From: an uncultured Lachnospiraceae bacterium
GTDB lineage: Bacteria; Bacillota; Clostridia; Lachnospirales; Lachnospiraceae
Reading direction: 5' to 3'
DNA length: 30,402 bases
Assembly: GCA_910586095.1 (NCBI GenBank)
Contig: CAJUHQ010000031.1
Location: 1 to 30,402 of the forward strand
The notes below the pieces were generated by a model that had not been told where the DNA came from, did not search any database, and worked only from the letters and a program-made list of their open reading frames with translations. The translations under genes and the position numbers were made by a program. Of the stretch, positions 7,248 to 14,557 are shown in pieces (position 1 is the first letter of the stretch; each line of letters begins with the position of its first letter).

Positions 7248-9446
7248 ATGTATCAAAAAGTAGATACTAAGATGAACTTTGTGGACAGAGAAAAAGAAAT
7301 TGAAACATTTTGGAAAGAAAATGATATTTTCAGAAAAAGTATGGAGAATCGCAAAGAGGGTGAAACCTATACTTTTTATGACGGACCGCCCACAGCCAAC
7401 GGTAAACCGCATATAGGGCATGTGTTGACGCGTGTCATCAAGGATATGATTCCGCGATATCGCACAATGAAAGGATATATGGTTCCGCGTAAGGCTGGTT
7501 GGGATACACATGGCCTTCCAGTGGAGTTGGAAGTAGAGAAGCTTTTAGGACTAAATGGCAAAGAGCAAATTGAAGCATATGGAATGGAACCTTTCATTAA
7601 AAAGTGCAAGGAATCCGTGTGGAAATATAAGGGAATGTGGGAGGATTTCTCAGGAACTGTTGGATTTTGGGCAGACATGGATGATCCCTACGTGACTTAT
7701 GACGATAACTTTATTGAGTCAGAATGGTGGGCTCTAAAAGAGATTTGGAATAAAAATCTTTTGTATAAAGGCTTTAAAATTGTGCCCTATTGTCCACGTT
7801 GTGGGACACCTCTTTCTGCACAGGAAGTAGCACAAGGCTACAGAACTGTGAAGGAGCGATCTGCCGTGGTACGCTTTAAAGTAATAGGAGAGGATGCGTA
7901 CTTCTTAGCGTGGACAACAACCCCGTGGACGTTGCCTTCCAATGTGGCGCTTTGTGTGAATCCAGATGAAACATACTGTAAAGTGAAGGCAGCAGATGGG
8001 TATGTATACTATATGGCAGAGGCATTGTTAGACAATGTTCTGGGAAAATTATCAAACGAGGATTCTGATAAGAAGGCATATGAGATTCTAGAGACGTACA
8101 AGGGCGTAGATCTAGAGCGAAAGGAATATGAACCACTGTTTCATTTTGCAGCAGAAAGCATCGAAAAGCAGAATAAGAAGGCACACTTTATTACTTGTGA
8201 TACCTATGTTACTATGACAGATGGTACAGGAATTGTACACATTGCCCCTGCATTTGGTGAGGATGATGCCAATGTGGGACGCAAGTATGACTTGCCTTTT
8301 GTACAGCTTGTGGATGGCAAGGGAGAAATGACTCAGCAGACAGATTACGCAGGTGTATTCGTCAAAAAGGCAGACCCTATGATTCTGCGGGATTTGGAGA
8401 ATAAGGGACTTTTGTTTGATGCGCCGAAATTTGAGCATGAATATCCGCATTGCTGGCGTTGTGACACACCGTTAATCTATTATGCACGTGAATCGTGGTA
8501 TATCAAAGAGACAGCGATCAAGGAAGATCTAATCCGCAACAATAATACAGTGAATTGGATACCAGAATCTATTGGAAAAGGCCGTTTTGGGAACTGGCTG
8601 GAGAATATTCAGGATTGGGCAATTTCGCGCAATCGCTACTGGGGAACTCCATTGAATGTATGGGAGTGTACGTGTGGTCATCAAGAATGTATTGGCAGTA
8701 GACAGGAGCTTGCACAAAGGAGTGGGAATCCAGAAGATGCAAAAGTAGAGTTGCATAGACCTTATATTGATGAGGTGACGATTCCGTGCCCTGTGTGTGG
8801 GAACAAAATGCACAGAGTTCCAGAAGTAATTGATTGTTGGTTTGATTCAGGTGCAATGCCATTTGCACAACATCATTATCCGTTCGAAAATAAGGAGCTG
8901 TTTGAACAGCAATTCCCTGCGCAGTTTATTTCGGAGGCCGTTGACCAGACACGTGGTTGGTTTCATTCCCTGATGGCGATCTCTACCCTATTGTTTAATC
9001 AGTCGCCTTATGAGAATGTGATTGTTCTAGGCCATGTGCAGGATGAGAATGGACAGAAGATGAGCAAATCTAAAGGTAATGCAATTGATCCGTTTGAGGC
9101 TTTAGAGACATATGGTGCAGATGCCATTCGTTGGTATTTTTATATCAACTCGGCTCCATGGTTGCCTAATCGTTTTCATGGAAAAGCTGTTCAGGAAGGA
9201 CAGCGCAAATTTATGGGTACACTGTGGAACACATATGCATTTTTTGTGCTTTATGCAAACATTGATTCGTTTGATGCGTCAAACTATACACAACAGTACG
9301 TTTATGACAATCTGCCTGTAATGGATAAGTGGTTGTTGTCAAAACTAAATACAGTAGTAGGAGAGGTTGACGAGAATCTTGAAAACTATAGAATACCAGA
9401 GGCGGCACGTGCATTGCAGGAATTTGTGGATGAGATGAGCAACTAG
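7248..9446 (+). CDS. ileS: Isoleucyl-tRNA synthetase, N-terminal and catalytic part, ended by in-frame TAG
   Basis: 732 residues of a class I isoleucyl-tRNA synthetase, which attaches Ile to tRNA-Ile in the cytoplasm. The signatures are intact: HIGH at residues 55-58 (KPHIGHVLTR), the editing domain with TTPWTLPSN, Cys pairs such as CPRCG and CWRC, and KMSKS at 604-608. Start ATG 7248 follows AAAAGGAG. The frame ends at TAG 9444-9446 in DEMSN-stop-YVRRSRERFW, where the family has Trp (SNWYVRRSRERF). The next codons continue the same frame without any indel, so one TGG-to-TAG change explains the break. It falls inside the anticodon-binding helical bundle. TAG ends at least four other genes here, so it is a normal stop. 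Options are readthrough, restart at 9450, a true null with a second ileS elsewhere, or a sequence error. Confidence 0.93.
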   Translation: MYQKVDTKMNFVDREKEIETFWKENDIFRKSMENRKEGETYTFYDGPPTANGKPHIGHVLTRVIKDMIPRYRTMKGYMVPRKAGWDTHGLPVELEVEKLLGLNGKEQIEAYGMEPFIKKCKESVWKYKGMWEDFSGTVGFWADMDDPYVTYDDNFIESEWWALKEIWNKNLLYKGFKIVPYCPRCGTPLSAQEVAQGYRTVKERSAVVRFKVIGEDAYFLAWTTTPWTLPSNVALCVNPDETYCKVKAADGYVYYMAEALLDNVLGKLSNEDSDKKAYEILETYKGVDLERKEYEPLFHFAAESIEKQNKKAHFITCDTYVTMTDGTGIVHIAPAFGEDDANVGRKYDLPFVQLVDGKGEMTQQTDYAGVFVKKADPMILRDLENKGLLFDAPKFEHEYPHCWRCDTPLIYYARESWYIKETAIKEDLIRNNNTVNWIPESIGKGRFGNWLENIQDWAISRNRYWGTPLNVWECTCGHQECIGSRQELAQRSGNPEDAKVELHRPYIDEVTIPCPVCGNKMHRVPEVIDCWFDSGAMPFAQHHYPFENKELFEQQFPAQFISEAVDQTRGWFHSLMAISTLLFNQSPYENVIVLGHVQDENGQKMSKSKGNAIDPFEALETYGADAIRWYFYINSAPWLPNRFHGKAVQEGQRKFMGTLWNTYAFFVLYANIDSFDASNYTQQYVYDNLPVMDKWLLSKLNTVVGEVDENLENYRIPEAARALQEFVDEMSN

Positions 9447-9449
9447 TAC

Positions 9450-10415
9450 GTGCGGCGCAGCAGAGAGCGTTTCTGGGCAAAAGGTATGGAACAGGACAAG
9501 ATCAATGCCTATATGACACTCTATACAGCCTTAGTGACAATTGCAAAGGCAGCAGCGCCTATGATCCCATTTATGGCGGAGGAAATATATAGAAATCTTG
9601 TGTGCAGCATCGATTCTTCTGCCCCAGAAAGTGTTCATCTGTGCGATTTCCCCACAGTGGATGCTAAAAAGATTGATGTACAACTAGAGGCAGATATGGA
9701 GGCTGTTTTAAAAACCGTAGTCTTAGGGCGTGCATGTAGAAATGCAGCAAACATCAAGAATCGGCAGCCAATTAGCACAATGTTTATCAAGGCACCATTT
9801 GTCCTAGGAGAATTTTATCAAGAAATTATTGAGGAGGAACTCAATGTCAAGAATGTGGTGTTTACAGAGGATGTGAGAGCATTTACGACGTATACATTCA
9901 AACCACAGCTAAAGACAGTAGGACCCAAATACGGCAAGCAGCTAGGAGGTATTAAAGAGAAATTGTCTACCATTGATGGCAATGCGGCAATGGACGAATT
10001 AGAGGCACAGGGAGTACTTGCTTTTGATGTAAACGGAACAGAAGTTCGGCTTTCTAAGGAGGATTTACTGATTGATGTTTCACAGAAGGAGGGATATGTG
10101 ACAGAGGCGGACAATACAGTGACGGTGGTGCTCGATACCAATCTGACTAAAGAGTTGATTGAGGAAGGATTTGTATATGAGATCATCAGTAAAATTCAGA
10201 CGATGCGCAAAGATTCAAACTTTGAAGTGATGGATCGCATTGTGGTGTATCTTAGTGGCAATGATACAATTGCAGAGGTGATGCAGCGCAATACAGAGGC
10301 AATTTGTACGAAAGTGCTTGCGGATGCAGTATTGTATGAGAATGGTGGAAATGCAAAAGAGTGGAATGTGAATGGACAGACTGTTATGATTGGAGTGGAG
10401 AAACAAACAAAGTAA
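9450..10415 (+). CDS. ileS: Isoleucyl-tRNA synthetase, C-terminal part (same frame as upstream fragment)
   Basis: 321 residues if read from GTG 9450, three bases after the TAG and in the same frame. It holds the rest of the anticodon-binding domain (RRSRERFWAKGMEQDK, then AAPMIPFMAEEIYRNL) and the C-terminal extension typical of the ~1,040-residue clostridial/eukaryal-like IleS (GKQLGGIKEKL, DLLIDVSQKEGYV). With the upstream part it makes 1,055 codons, a full-length enzyme. No convincing Shine-Dalgarno precedes GTG 9450; restart by coupling after the TAG is conceivable but would yield a two-piece enzyme. No further disruptions are visible in this part, so the nonsense change looks recent or tolerated. 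Confidence 0.9.
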   Translation: MRRSRERFWAKGMEQDKINAYMTLYTALVTIAKAAAPMIPFMAEEIYRNLVCSIDSSAPESVHLCDFPTVDAKKIDVQLEADMEAVLKTVVLGRACRNAANIKNRQPISTMFIKAPFVLGEFYQEIIEEELNVKNVVFTEDVRAFTTYTFKPQLKTVGPKYGKQLGGIKEKLSTIDGNAAMDELEAQGVLAFDVNGTEVRLSKEDLLIDVSQKEGYVTEADNTVTVVLDTNLTKELIEEGFVYEIISKIQTMRKDSNFEVMDRIVVYLSGNDTIAEVMQRNTEAICTKVLADAVLYENGGNAKEWNVNGQTVMIGVEKQTK

Positions 10416-10546
10416 GAAAGTTTCTCTATAGTAAACTTCCATCATGCACTACCTGCCGTCTGGCAGGCCGCATAGTAATTAAGAGGATTTACGCGATACA
10501 CGCAGTAAAGATATTGTTTTCCAAACACATGTATGTGTAATCATGG

Positions 10547-10641
10547 GGGTGTTGCAAAATGGCATATTCACACAATATATGGTATGGATATCTAAGATAT
10601 CCATACCATATATTGTGGAATTACCAAGTTTTGCAACAGCC
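10547..10641. repeat. Long palindrome with transposon-like ends; also the ileS/flavodoxin bidirectional terminator
   Basis: A perfect inner palindrome has 23-base arms (10571-10593 and 10595-10617) around one base. The outer arms are GTTGCAAAA (10551-10559) and TTTTGCAAC (10629-10637). The ends, GGGTGTTGCAAAA and TTTTGCAACAGCC, resemble terminal inverted repeats of some IS families, and TTTTTT follows on the right. The 131 bases before it (10416-10546) hold no gene, only a small hairpin CCTGCC/GGCAGG (10452-10467). The element lies between convergent genes and would end both transcripts. Confidence 0.7.
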
Positions 10642-10645
10642 TTTT

Positions 10646-11185
10646 TTACTTGCAAAGTTCTTGTAAAAAGGAGACGAGTTCAGTGATATAGATCGGATCA
10701 GAAAGATCATAGGAGCTTGCAATCGCTTGTTCAAATTCTCGATCAGAGGCAGTTTTATTCTTCTTTTTCTTTATCATAGTTGCGGCGATTTTCATCATCC
10801 ATCGATCCTTTGTGGACATTTTTTCATAACATAAACCACCAGGTAAATAAAAATGGGGAATTGTTTCCTGTTCTTTTGCAGAAAGATTTTGATTCCAAAA
10901 AGCTTGTATTGTTTCTTTAGCGGTTGCAGGGGTTGCGCCTGTAACAAACAGTATAAGAGTGCTAGCAGTACTTTTTTCAAATAGTTTTTGAATAGTTTTA
11001 TATCCGTCAATTGTGCCAGCATAGGCTCGACTTCCAAATAGAATAATATCATAGTCAGATAGTTGTTTGACAGATGCGATTTTGCTGTCAGAAAGAGTGC
11101 AGTTGACTGTAGACGCGATTAGTTCGGCATATTTTTTAGTGAATCCTGTATGGCTCTTGTAAAGAAGTAAAATGTTATTATTCAT
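10646..11185 (-). CDS. Flavodoxin-domain protein
   Basis: 179 residues. The N-terminus LLYKSHTGFTKKYAELIA is the FMN phosphate-binding loop of the flavodoxin fold (S-x-T-G-x-T-like). It is followed by DYDIILFGSRAYAG (second FMN-contacting loop) and LILFVTGATPAT. The C-terminal region is basic and helical (MMKIAATMIKKKKNK). It resembles the Flavodoxin_5 (protoporphyrinogen oxidase HemG-like) group often found beside TetR regulators in Clostridia, probably a small FMN-binding redox protein. The substrate is unknown. Its start overlaps the end of the tetR gene by eight bases (11178-11185), so the pair is one operon, presumably controlled by the regulator. A long palindromic terminator lies just after the stop. 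Confidence 0.85.
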   Translation of the reverse strand: MNNNILLLYKSHTGFTKKYAELIASTVNCTLSDSKIASVKQLSDYDIILFGSRAYAGTIDGYKTIQKLFEKSTASTLILFVTGATPATAKETIQAFWNQNLSAKEQETIPHFYLPGGLCYEKMSTKDRWMMKIAATMIKKKKNKTASDREFEQAIASSYDLSDPIYITELVSFLQELCK

Positions 11186-11759
11186 TTGAAGTAGGCTCCT
11201 TTTTCTGTAAAGATTGTGATAAAAAAGTCTGATAGGCGATTTCTAGTTGTGCAAAAATCTCATCAATTGGAATACCTGGTTTTGTCGTAGCCAAAATAGT
11301 GCCAAGTCCAATGGTGTAGATTAGCATGTTTAAGTGTAGTTGCTTTGCTTGAAAAAGGTCAATTTGCAAAGCGTTTGCAATAAATTTTGCAATATGTGGG
11401 CTAGACTCTGACTGATATAAATCTTGTAGCGAACAAATGTTGTCTCTTCTGTGCAAAATCCATATTCGGAACAGATGAGGTTCCTCTTTAGCGAAGCGAA
11501 TATATGCATTGCCAGTACTGCGAAATAGGTCATTTGGATCTAGATAGGTTGAAATGTATTTCTGTACAAAGCAACAAGTGCGTGCTATGACATCTTGACG
11601 CAACCCTTCCATATTTTTACAATAGCTATAAATCGGTTGCACAGAACAGCCCACTTTTTTGGCAATTGTTTTGACTAGTACTTGTTCCATACCATCATTT
11701 CTTGCAATCTCGAAAGCGGCATCAACCACCATTTCCTTAGTAATTTGTTGTTTTGGCAT
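11178..11759 (-). CDS. TetR/AcrR-family transcriptional regulator
   Basis: 193 residues from ATG 11759 (MPKQQITKEMVVDAAFEIARNDG). I chose this ATG because GGAGGC lies nine bases upstream and itself overlaps the earlier in-frame ATG at 11777. The TetR helix-turn-helix spans about residues 8-53 (KTIAKKVGCSVQPIYSYCKNMEGL). The remainder is the helical ligand/dimer domain, with no recognisable ligand class. A perfect 41-bp palindrome at 11779-11819, overlapping the -10 box of a consensus promoter, is the obvious autoregulatory operator. The flavodoxin gene overlaps its 3' end and is probably the regulated partner. Confidence 0.9.
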   Translation of the reverse strand: MPKQQITKEMVVDAAFEIARNDGMEQVLVKTIAKKVGCSVQPIYSYCKNMEGLRQDVIARTCCFVQKYISTYLDPNDLFRSTGNAYIRFAKEEPHLFRIWILHRRDNICSLQDLYQSESSPHIAKFIANALQIDLFQAKQLHLNMLIYTIGLGTILATTKPGIPIDEIFAQLEIAYQTFLSQSLQKKEPTSNE

Positions 11760-11778
11760 AATAAATGTAGCCTCCATA

Positions 11779-11819
11779 TATAATTGATTTATATAAACTA
11801 TTTATATAAATCAATTATA
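11779..11819. promoter_or_regulatory. 41-bp perfect palindrome, probable TetR operator
   Basis: The arms TATAATTGATTTATATAAA (11779-11797) and TTTATATAAATCAATTATA (11801-11819) are exact inverted repeats around CTA. The right arm contains the -10 hexamer of the minus-strand promoter, and the left arm ends 20 bases before the tetR start codon. It would also form a 19-bp hairpin in the mRNA leader. Confidence 0.75.
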
Positions 11820-11842
11820 CTGAGAAAACAAGTAACTGTCAA
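11814..11842 (-). promoter_or_regulatory. Consensus sigma-A promoter for tetR-flavodoxin operon
   Basis: On the minus strand TTGACA (11842-11837), a 17-base spacer and TATAAT (11819-11814) match consensus exactly. The -10 lies inside the palindrome, so bound TetR would block polymerase. Confidence 0.85.
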
Positions 11843-11956
11843 TCTTAATGTACGACATATAAAATATAACAAGAATAAGAACAGTAATCTCTTTTAGCAT
11901 ATCTTTGTAAAAGTGGACATACATTGAACTAATTAGGTATTTAAGGGGGACTTTTT

Positions 11957-12856
11957 ATGCAGTTTTTTTATATAGATTACATTAAAGATGGAAGAAAAGA
12001 GCGCAATATTGGATTTTTGAGAGTAGAGAATGATGGGATCAGCATAGGATTGAGAGGCGTGCCAGTACAGTGTGGAAATAGTTGCAAGGTATATGTAATC
12101 AATCATTTAGACAGAACGATTTTGCTAGGTGAAGTAGAGCTTAAGGATGGATATGGACTAAAAAAGTTTGTGTGGAAAAAGGGCGTGCAGTTTGAGGAGT
12201 GTATGCGCGTGGAAGTACCGTTATATGGCAGTCGAAAAGGGGTGTGCATCCTAAGGGACAAGAAACCTAATTTGCAATCTGATAAGGAAAAATACTATGA
12301 ATTTGAAAATACCTCCACGAATGCTATTGTGCAAAAAGCAGAACAAAAAGAACAGCAAGAAACGCCAAATGCTAATCAACAAACAGCACTTCGCATGCCA
12401 TATACACAAAAGAAAGCATTAGATCCAGAAGTATATGATGAGATTCATGAGGATAAATGGCAGCAATTATTGACAATCTATCCTCAAGTACACATTTGCC
12501 CTGATGCGCAGAGTATCTTGATTAGGCCAAAAGATGCTGTGATTTTGACTAGGCAATATCATGAGCTGGCTTCCAATTCCTTTGTGCTGCATGCATATTA
12601 TAATTATCGGCAATTACTTTTATTTAAGTATATGAAAGATATTGGTACTAGCAAAGAGAGAATTCGCGCAGCGCAGGAGACTACAGCACAATATTATTTG
12701 GGCGTTCCTGGCGTCTATTATGAAAGAGAACAACGAATCGCACAGATGTTTGGGTTTGAAGGATTTGAGAATGGAGAGGCACGCATGCAACAGGATGCTG
12801 ATCGAAAAGTGTACAAGGGCTGTTTTGGCTACTACATGAAACGCGTTGATATCTGA
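11957..12856 (+). CDS. Conserved protein of unknown function, DUF6128-like C-terminus
   Basis: 299 residues, start ATG 11957 with AAGGGGG seven bases upstream. There is no signal peptide or membrane segment. The N-terminal ~100 residues are a beta-rich domain (FYIDYIKDGRKERNIGFLRV; VYVINHLDRTILLGEVEL; CMRVEVPLYG). A Gln/Glu-rich linker (about 110-150) follows. The C-terminal ~140 residues (DKWQQLLTIYPQVHI, RPKDAVILTRQYHELASNSF, LGVPGVYYEREQRIAQMFGF) resemble the DUF6128 family, which I associate with Lachnospiraceae. No catalytic motif is visible. It is monocistronic: divergent from tetR and convergent with the radical SAM gene. Confidence 0.7.
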   Translation: MQFFYIDYIKDGRKERNIGFLRVENDGISIGLRGVPVQCGNSCKVYVINHLDRTILLGEVELKDGYGLKKFVWKKGVQFEECMRVEVPLYGSRKGVCILRDKKPNLQSDKEKYYEFENTSTNAIVQKAEQKEQQETPNANQQTALRMPYTQKKALDPEVYDEIHEDKWQQLLTIYPQVHICPDAQSILIRPKDAVILTRQYHELASNSFVLHAYYNYRQLLLFKYMKDIGTSKERIRAAQETTAQYYLGVPGVYYEREQRIAQMFGFEGFENGEARMQQDADRKVYKGCFGYYMKRVDI

Positions 12857-12882
12857 TAAGTAGATGTTTGTAAGTAAATAAA

Positions 12883-12901
12883 TTTGAGACTCTGACTCAA
12901 A
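12883..12901. terminator. Weak hairpin between convergent genes
   Basis: TTTGAG (12883-12888) pairs with CTCAAA (12896-12901). On the minus strand it is followed by TTTATTTAC, so it may end the radical SAM transcript. It is short and the T-run is broken. Confidence 0.3.
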
Positions 12902-12950
12902 CATGCAATTTTAATTTTCAATCAGGCTAGGTGAAACGTTTAAGCTTGTA

Positions 12951-13661
12951 TTATATACCACGCAATTGAGTGTTTGGAATTTTTTCTCTACAAATTGCTA
13001 TATATGATTCGAGGGTGGTGGTGTCAGGGGCACAAAAACCTTGACAGAGTACATGGTCACTGTCCACATAAGGTTGCAAAAAATAAGCTTTTGCCCCTGC
13101 AATCCATGCTGCAATGCGACGCATATCTTCACTAGTATGGAGCTGTGCAGTCACAGTAGTACGAAATTCATAGGGAATGTTTGCTTGTGTCATCAAAATC
13201 GTTACCGAATCGTTTATGGCAGTCCAATCATAGGATATGTTTGAAGCAGAGGGTATGTTTACTGTCTGATTATAGTTTTCTGGAGAATTTTTGATATCCA
13301 TAGCACAATAATCAATCAATCTATTTGTGATTAAATAGTCTAGCATTTGAGGATGTGTCCCATTTGTATCAAGCTTTACATTGTAGTTTAGTTCTTTGAT
13401 TGCCCTAATAAAGTCTGGCAAATCGTGATGAAGAGTGGGTTCTCCGCCAGTAATACACACACCCGTAAGAACATGTTGTCTTTTTTTTAGAAAAGTCCAT
13501 ATCTGTGATAAAGCGTAAGGAGTGATTGATTTATTTTGCAGAACAATATCTTTATTGTGACAATAAGGACAGCGAAAATTGCATCCTCCTGTAAAGATAG
13601 AGGCGGCTACACGACCAGGGTAATCTAATAAAGTAGTTTTGGTAAGACCTAAGATTAACAT
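12951..13661 (-). CDS. nrdG: Anaerobic ribonucleotide reductase activase-type radical SAM protein
   Basis: 236 residues. The radical SAM cluster motif CNFRCPYC gives Cys27, Cys31 and Cys34 as [4Fe-4S] ligands. GLTKTTLLDYPGRVAASIFTGGC before it, GVCITGGEPTLH, and VKLDTNGTHP are typical of NrdG2/PFL-activase-like proteins that install a glycyl radical on a partner enzyme using S-adenosylmethionine. The closest recognisable family is the anaerobic ribonucleoside-triphosphate reductase activating protein. No nrdD or other glycyl radical enzyme is in the window, so the partner is inferred. The start ATG 13661 has GGGGG six bases upstream. It sits directly behind a long repeat-filled leader with its own probable promoter at 14142-14170. 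Confidence 0.85.
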   Translation of the reverse strand: MLILGLTKTTLLDYPGRVAASIFTGGCNFRCPYCHNKDIVLQNKSITPYALSQIWTFLKKRQHVLTGVCITGGEPTLHHDLPDFIRAIKELNYNVKLDTNGTHPQMLDYLITNRLIDYCAMDIKNSPENYNQTVNIPSASNISYDWTAINDSVTILMTQANIPYEFRTTVTAQLHTSEDMRRIAAWIAGAKAYFLQPYVDSDHVLCQGFCAPDTTTLESYIAICREKIPNTQLRGI

Positions 13662-13741
13662 ACTAATCCCCCATGCCGCCTTTGGCGGCTCAAATAGAAA
13701 TGAAAAACACAGTCCTTTGCTGCCTTAGAACTATTTTTCAC
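13655..13741 (-). other. Possible 28-codon leader ORF overlapping the nrdG start
   Basis: GTG 13741 has GGAGG four bases upstream and AAA as second codon. It opens 28 codons that end at TAA 13657-13655, just inside nrdG (sequence ATGTTAA). The peptide is basic (SRQRRHGG near the end). The frame contains the hairpin GCCGCC-AAA-GGCGGC (13675-13689). The good ribosome site and the overlapping stop suggest translational coupling, but a peptide product is unproven. Confidence 0.35.
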
Positions 13742-13795
13742 ATTACCTCCATGTAACAGCTTTGCTGTGACTCAAATCATAATGAAAAAAGTCTG

Positions 13796-13876
13796 CTATG
13801 CAGATTTAGTACTTCTGCGTGAAGCAGCCTTTGCTGCAAACGAAAACTGCCACAGGCAGTTAGAAGTACTTTTCAC
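13796..13876 (-). other. Possible 26-codon leader ORF in nrdG leader
   Basis: GTG 13876 lies five bases after the GGGAG of the nearest 64-bp repeat, with AAA as second codon. It runs 26 codons to TAG 13798-13796 with a basic end (ASRRSTKSA). Its first half is covered by a nested structure: the arms AGTACTTCT and AGAAGTACT enclose AACTGCC/GGCAGTT and GCAGC-AAAG-GCTGC hairpins. Translation would compete with that structure. Coding status is unproven. Confidence 0.3.
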
Positions 13877-14133
13877 ATTAACTCCCATCAGCCCGCCTTA
13901 GCGGGCACTTGAATCAAGATATGTGAAATTAAAATTTCACATTAACTCCCATCAGCCCGCCTTAGCGGGCACTTGAATCAAGATATGTGAAATTTTAATT
14001 TCACATTAACTCCCATCAGCCCGCCTTAGCGGGCACTTGAATCAAGATGTGTGAAATTAAAATTTCACATTAACTCCCATCAGCCCGCCTTAGTGGGCAT
14101 TTGAATCAAGATGTGTGAAATTAAAATTTCACG
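13873..14133 (-). repeat. Four tandem copies of a 64-bp two-hairpin repeat in the nrdG leader
   Basis: The period is exactly 64 bases (ACTCCC at 13881, 13945, 14009 and 14073). On the minus strand each unit reads: hairpin GTGAAATT/AATTTCAC, then TCTTGATTCAAG, then hairpin GCCCGC-TAAG-GCGGGC, then TGATGGGAGTTAAT leading into the GTG of the next unit. The G/C hairpins sit at 13891-13906, 13955-13970, 14019-14034 and 14083-14098; the last has a base change in the stem. There are no variable spacers. Each unit carries its own ribosome-site-like GGGAG followed by GTG-AAA. Confidence 0.95.
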
Positions 14134-14141
14134 CTAATATA

Positions 14142-14170
14142 ACTATAACATATACAAAATAGGTATTCAA
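14142..14170 (-). promoter_or_regulatory. Probable promoter for nrdG and its repeat leader
   Basis: On the minus strand TTGAAT (14170-14165), a 17-base spacer and TATAGT (14147-14142) lie immediately upstream of the repeat array. The transcript would start near 14135, giving a leader of about 470 nt that includes all four repeats. Confidence 0.65.
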
Positions 14171-14283
14171 TTAAAAGAAAGAGTTGCAAAGTCCCTATCA
14201 AGCAGCTCATTGTTTATAGTGGAGAGCTTGGGACAAAACAAAGATTTAGTAAAAGTGTATCATTGAAATAGAGTTAGACAGGG

Positions 14284-14317
14284 TAAGAGAGTGTGAAAGA
14301 ACGTTCGCACTCTCTTA
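14284..14317 (+). terminator. Orphan terminator-like hairpin
   Basis: TAAGAGAGTG (14284-14293) pairs with CACTCTCTTA (14308-14317); GAACGTTC in the loop is itself palindromic; TTTTAT follows on the plus strand. No plus-strand gene lies between 12856 and here. The 14171-14283 stretch shows no ORF or clear promoter, so what it terminates is unknown; an unannotated small RNA is possible. Confidence 0.45.
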
Positions 14318-14347
14318 TTTTATCTAGTATAAGTAAAAAAATATAAT

Positions 14348-14396
14348 AAACAGTATAAAACAGTTGACAACAGTTAAATACTGTTATATACTGTTT
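14348..14396 (+). promoter_or_regulatory. Promoter with nested GntR-type operator repeats
   Basis: TTGACA (14364-14369), a 17-base spacer and TATACT (14387-14392) form a near-consensus promoter. Between the hexamers lies the palindrome AACAGT-TAAAT-ACTGTT (14369-14385). Outer arms AAACAGTATA (14348-14357) and TATACTGTTT (14387-14396) flank it. The ACAGT/ACTGT half-sites in and around the promoter are the expected autoregulatory site of the GntR gene downstream. Confidence 0.8.
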
Positions 14397-14557
14397 ATAC
14401 AAAATATAGAAACAGTCTGATTTACAAAGGAGTCAAGGTCATCTGGTTGAAAAGGTAATTTGGACTGAAGAATCAAGGATTTTTAAGTGGCAGGAAGAAA
14501 GGAACATAAAAGAGTAGTATATGGAGTGTTCAAAATAGAAAGGGTGATGCTTAGACT

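Noticed and set aside
9444..9446. TAG read as pyrrolysine or a reassigned codon
   Set aside because: The replaced residue is a Trp one base change away. TAG ends several other genes in the window, and no pyl genes are visible. Local suppression or a mutation/error is more economical.
10547..10641. Remnant of an IS6-family insertion sequence
   Set aside because: Only the ends look similar. There is no transposase fragment and no target duplication. It is kept as a MITE-like palindrome instead.
13873..14133. CRISPR array (regular 64-bp periodicity)
   Set aside because: The whole period is repeated with no unique spacers, no leader and no cas genes. The same applies to the 87-bp array at 25763-26025 and the 48-bp pair at 4042-4137.
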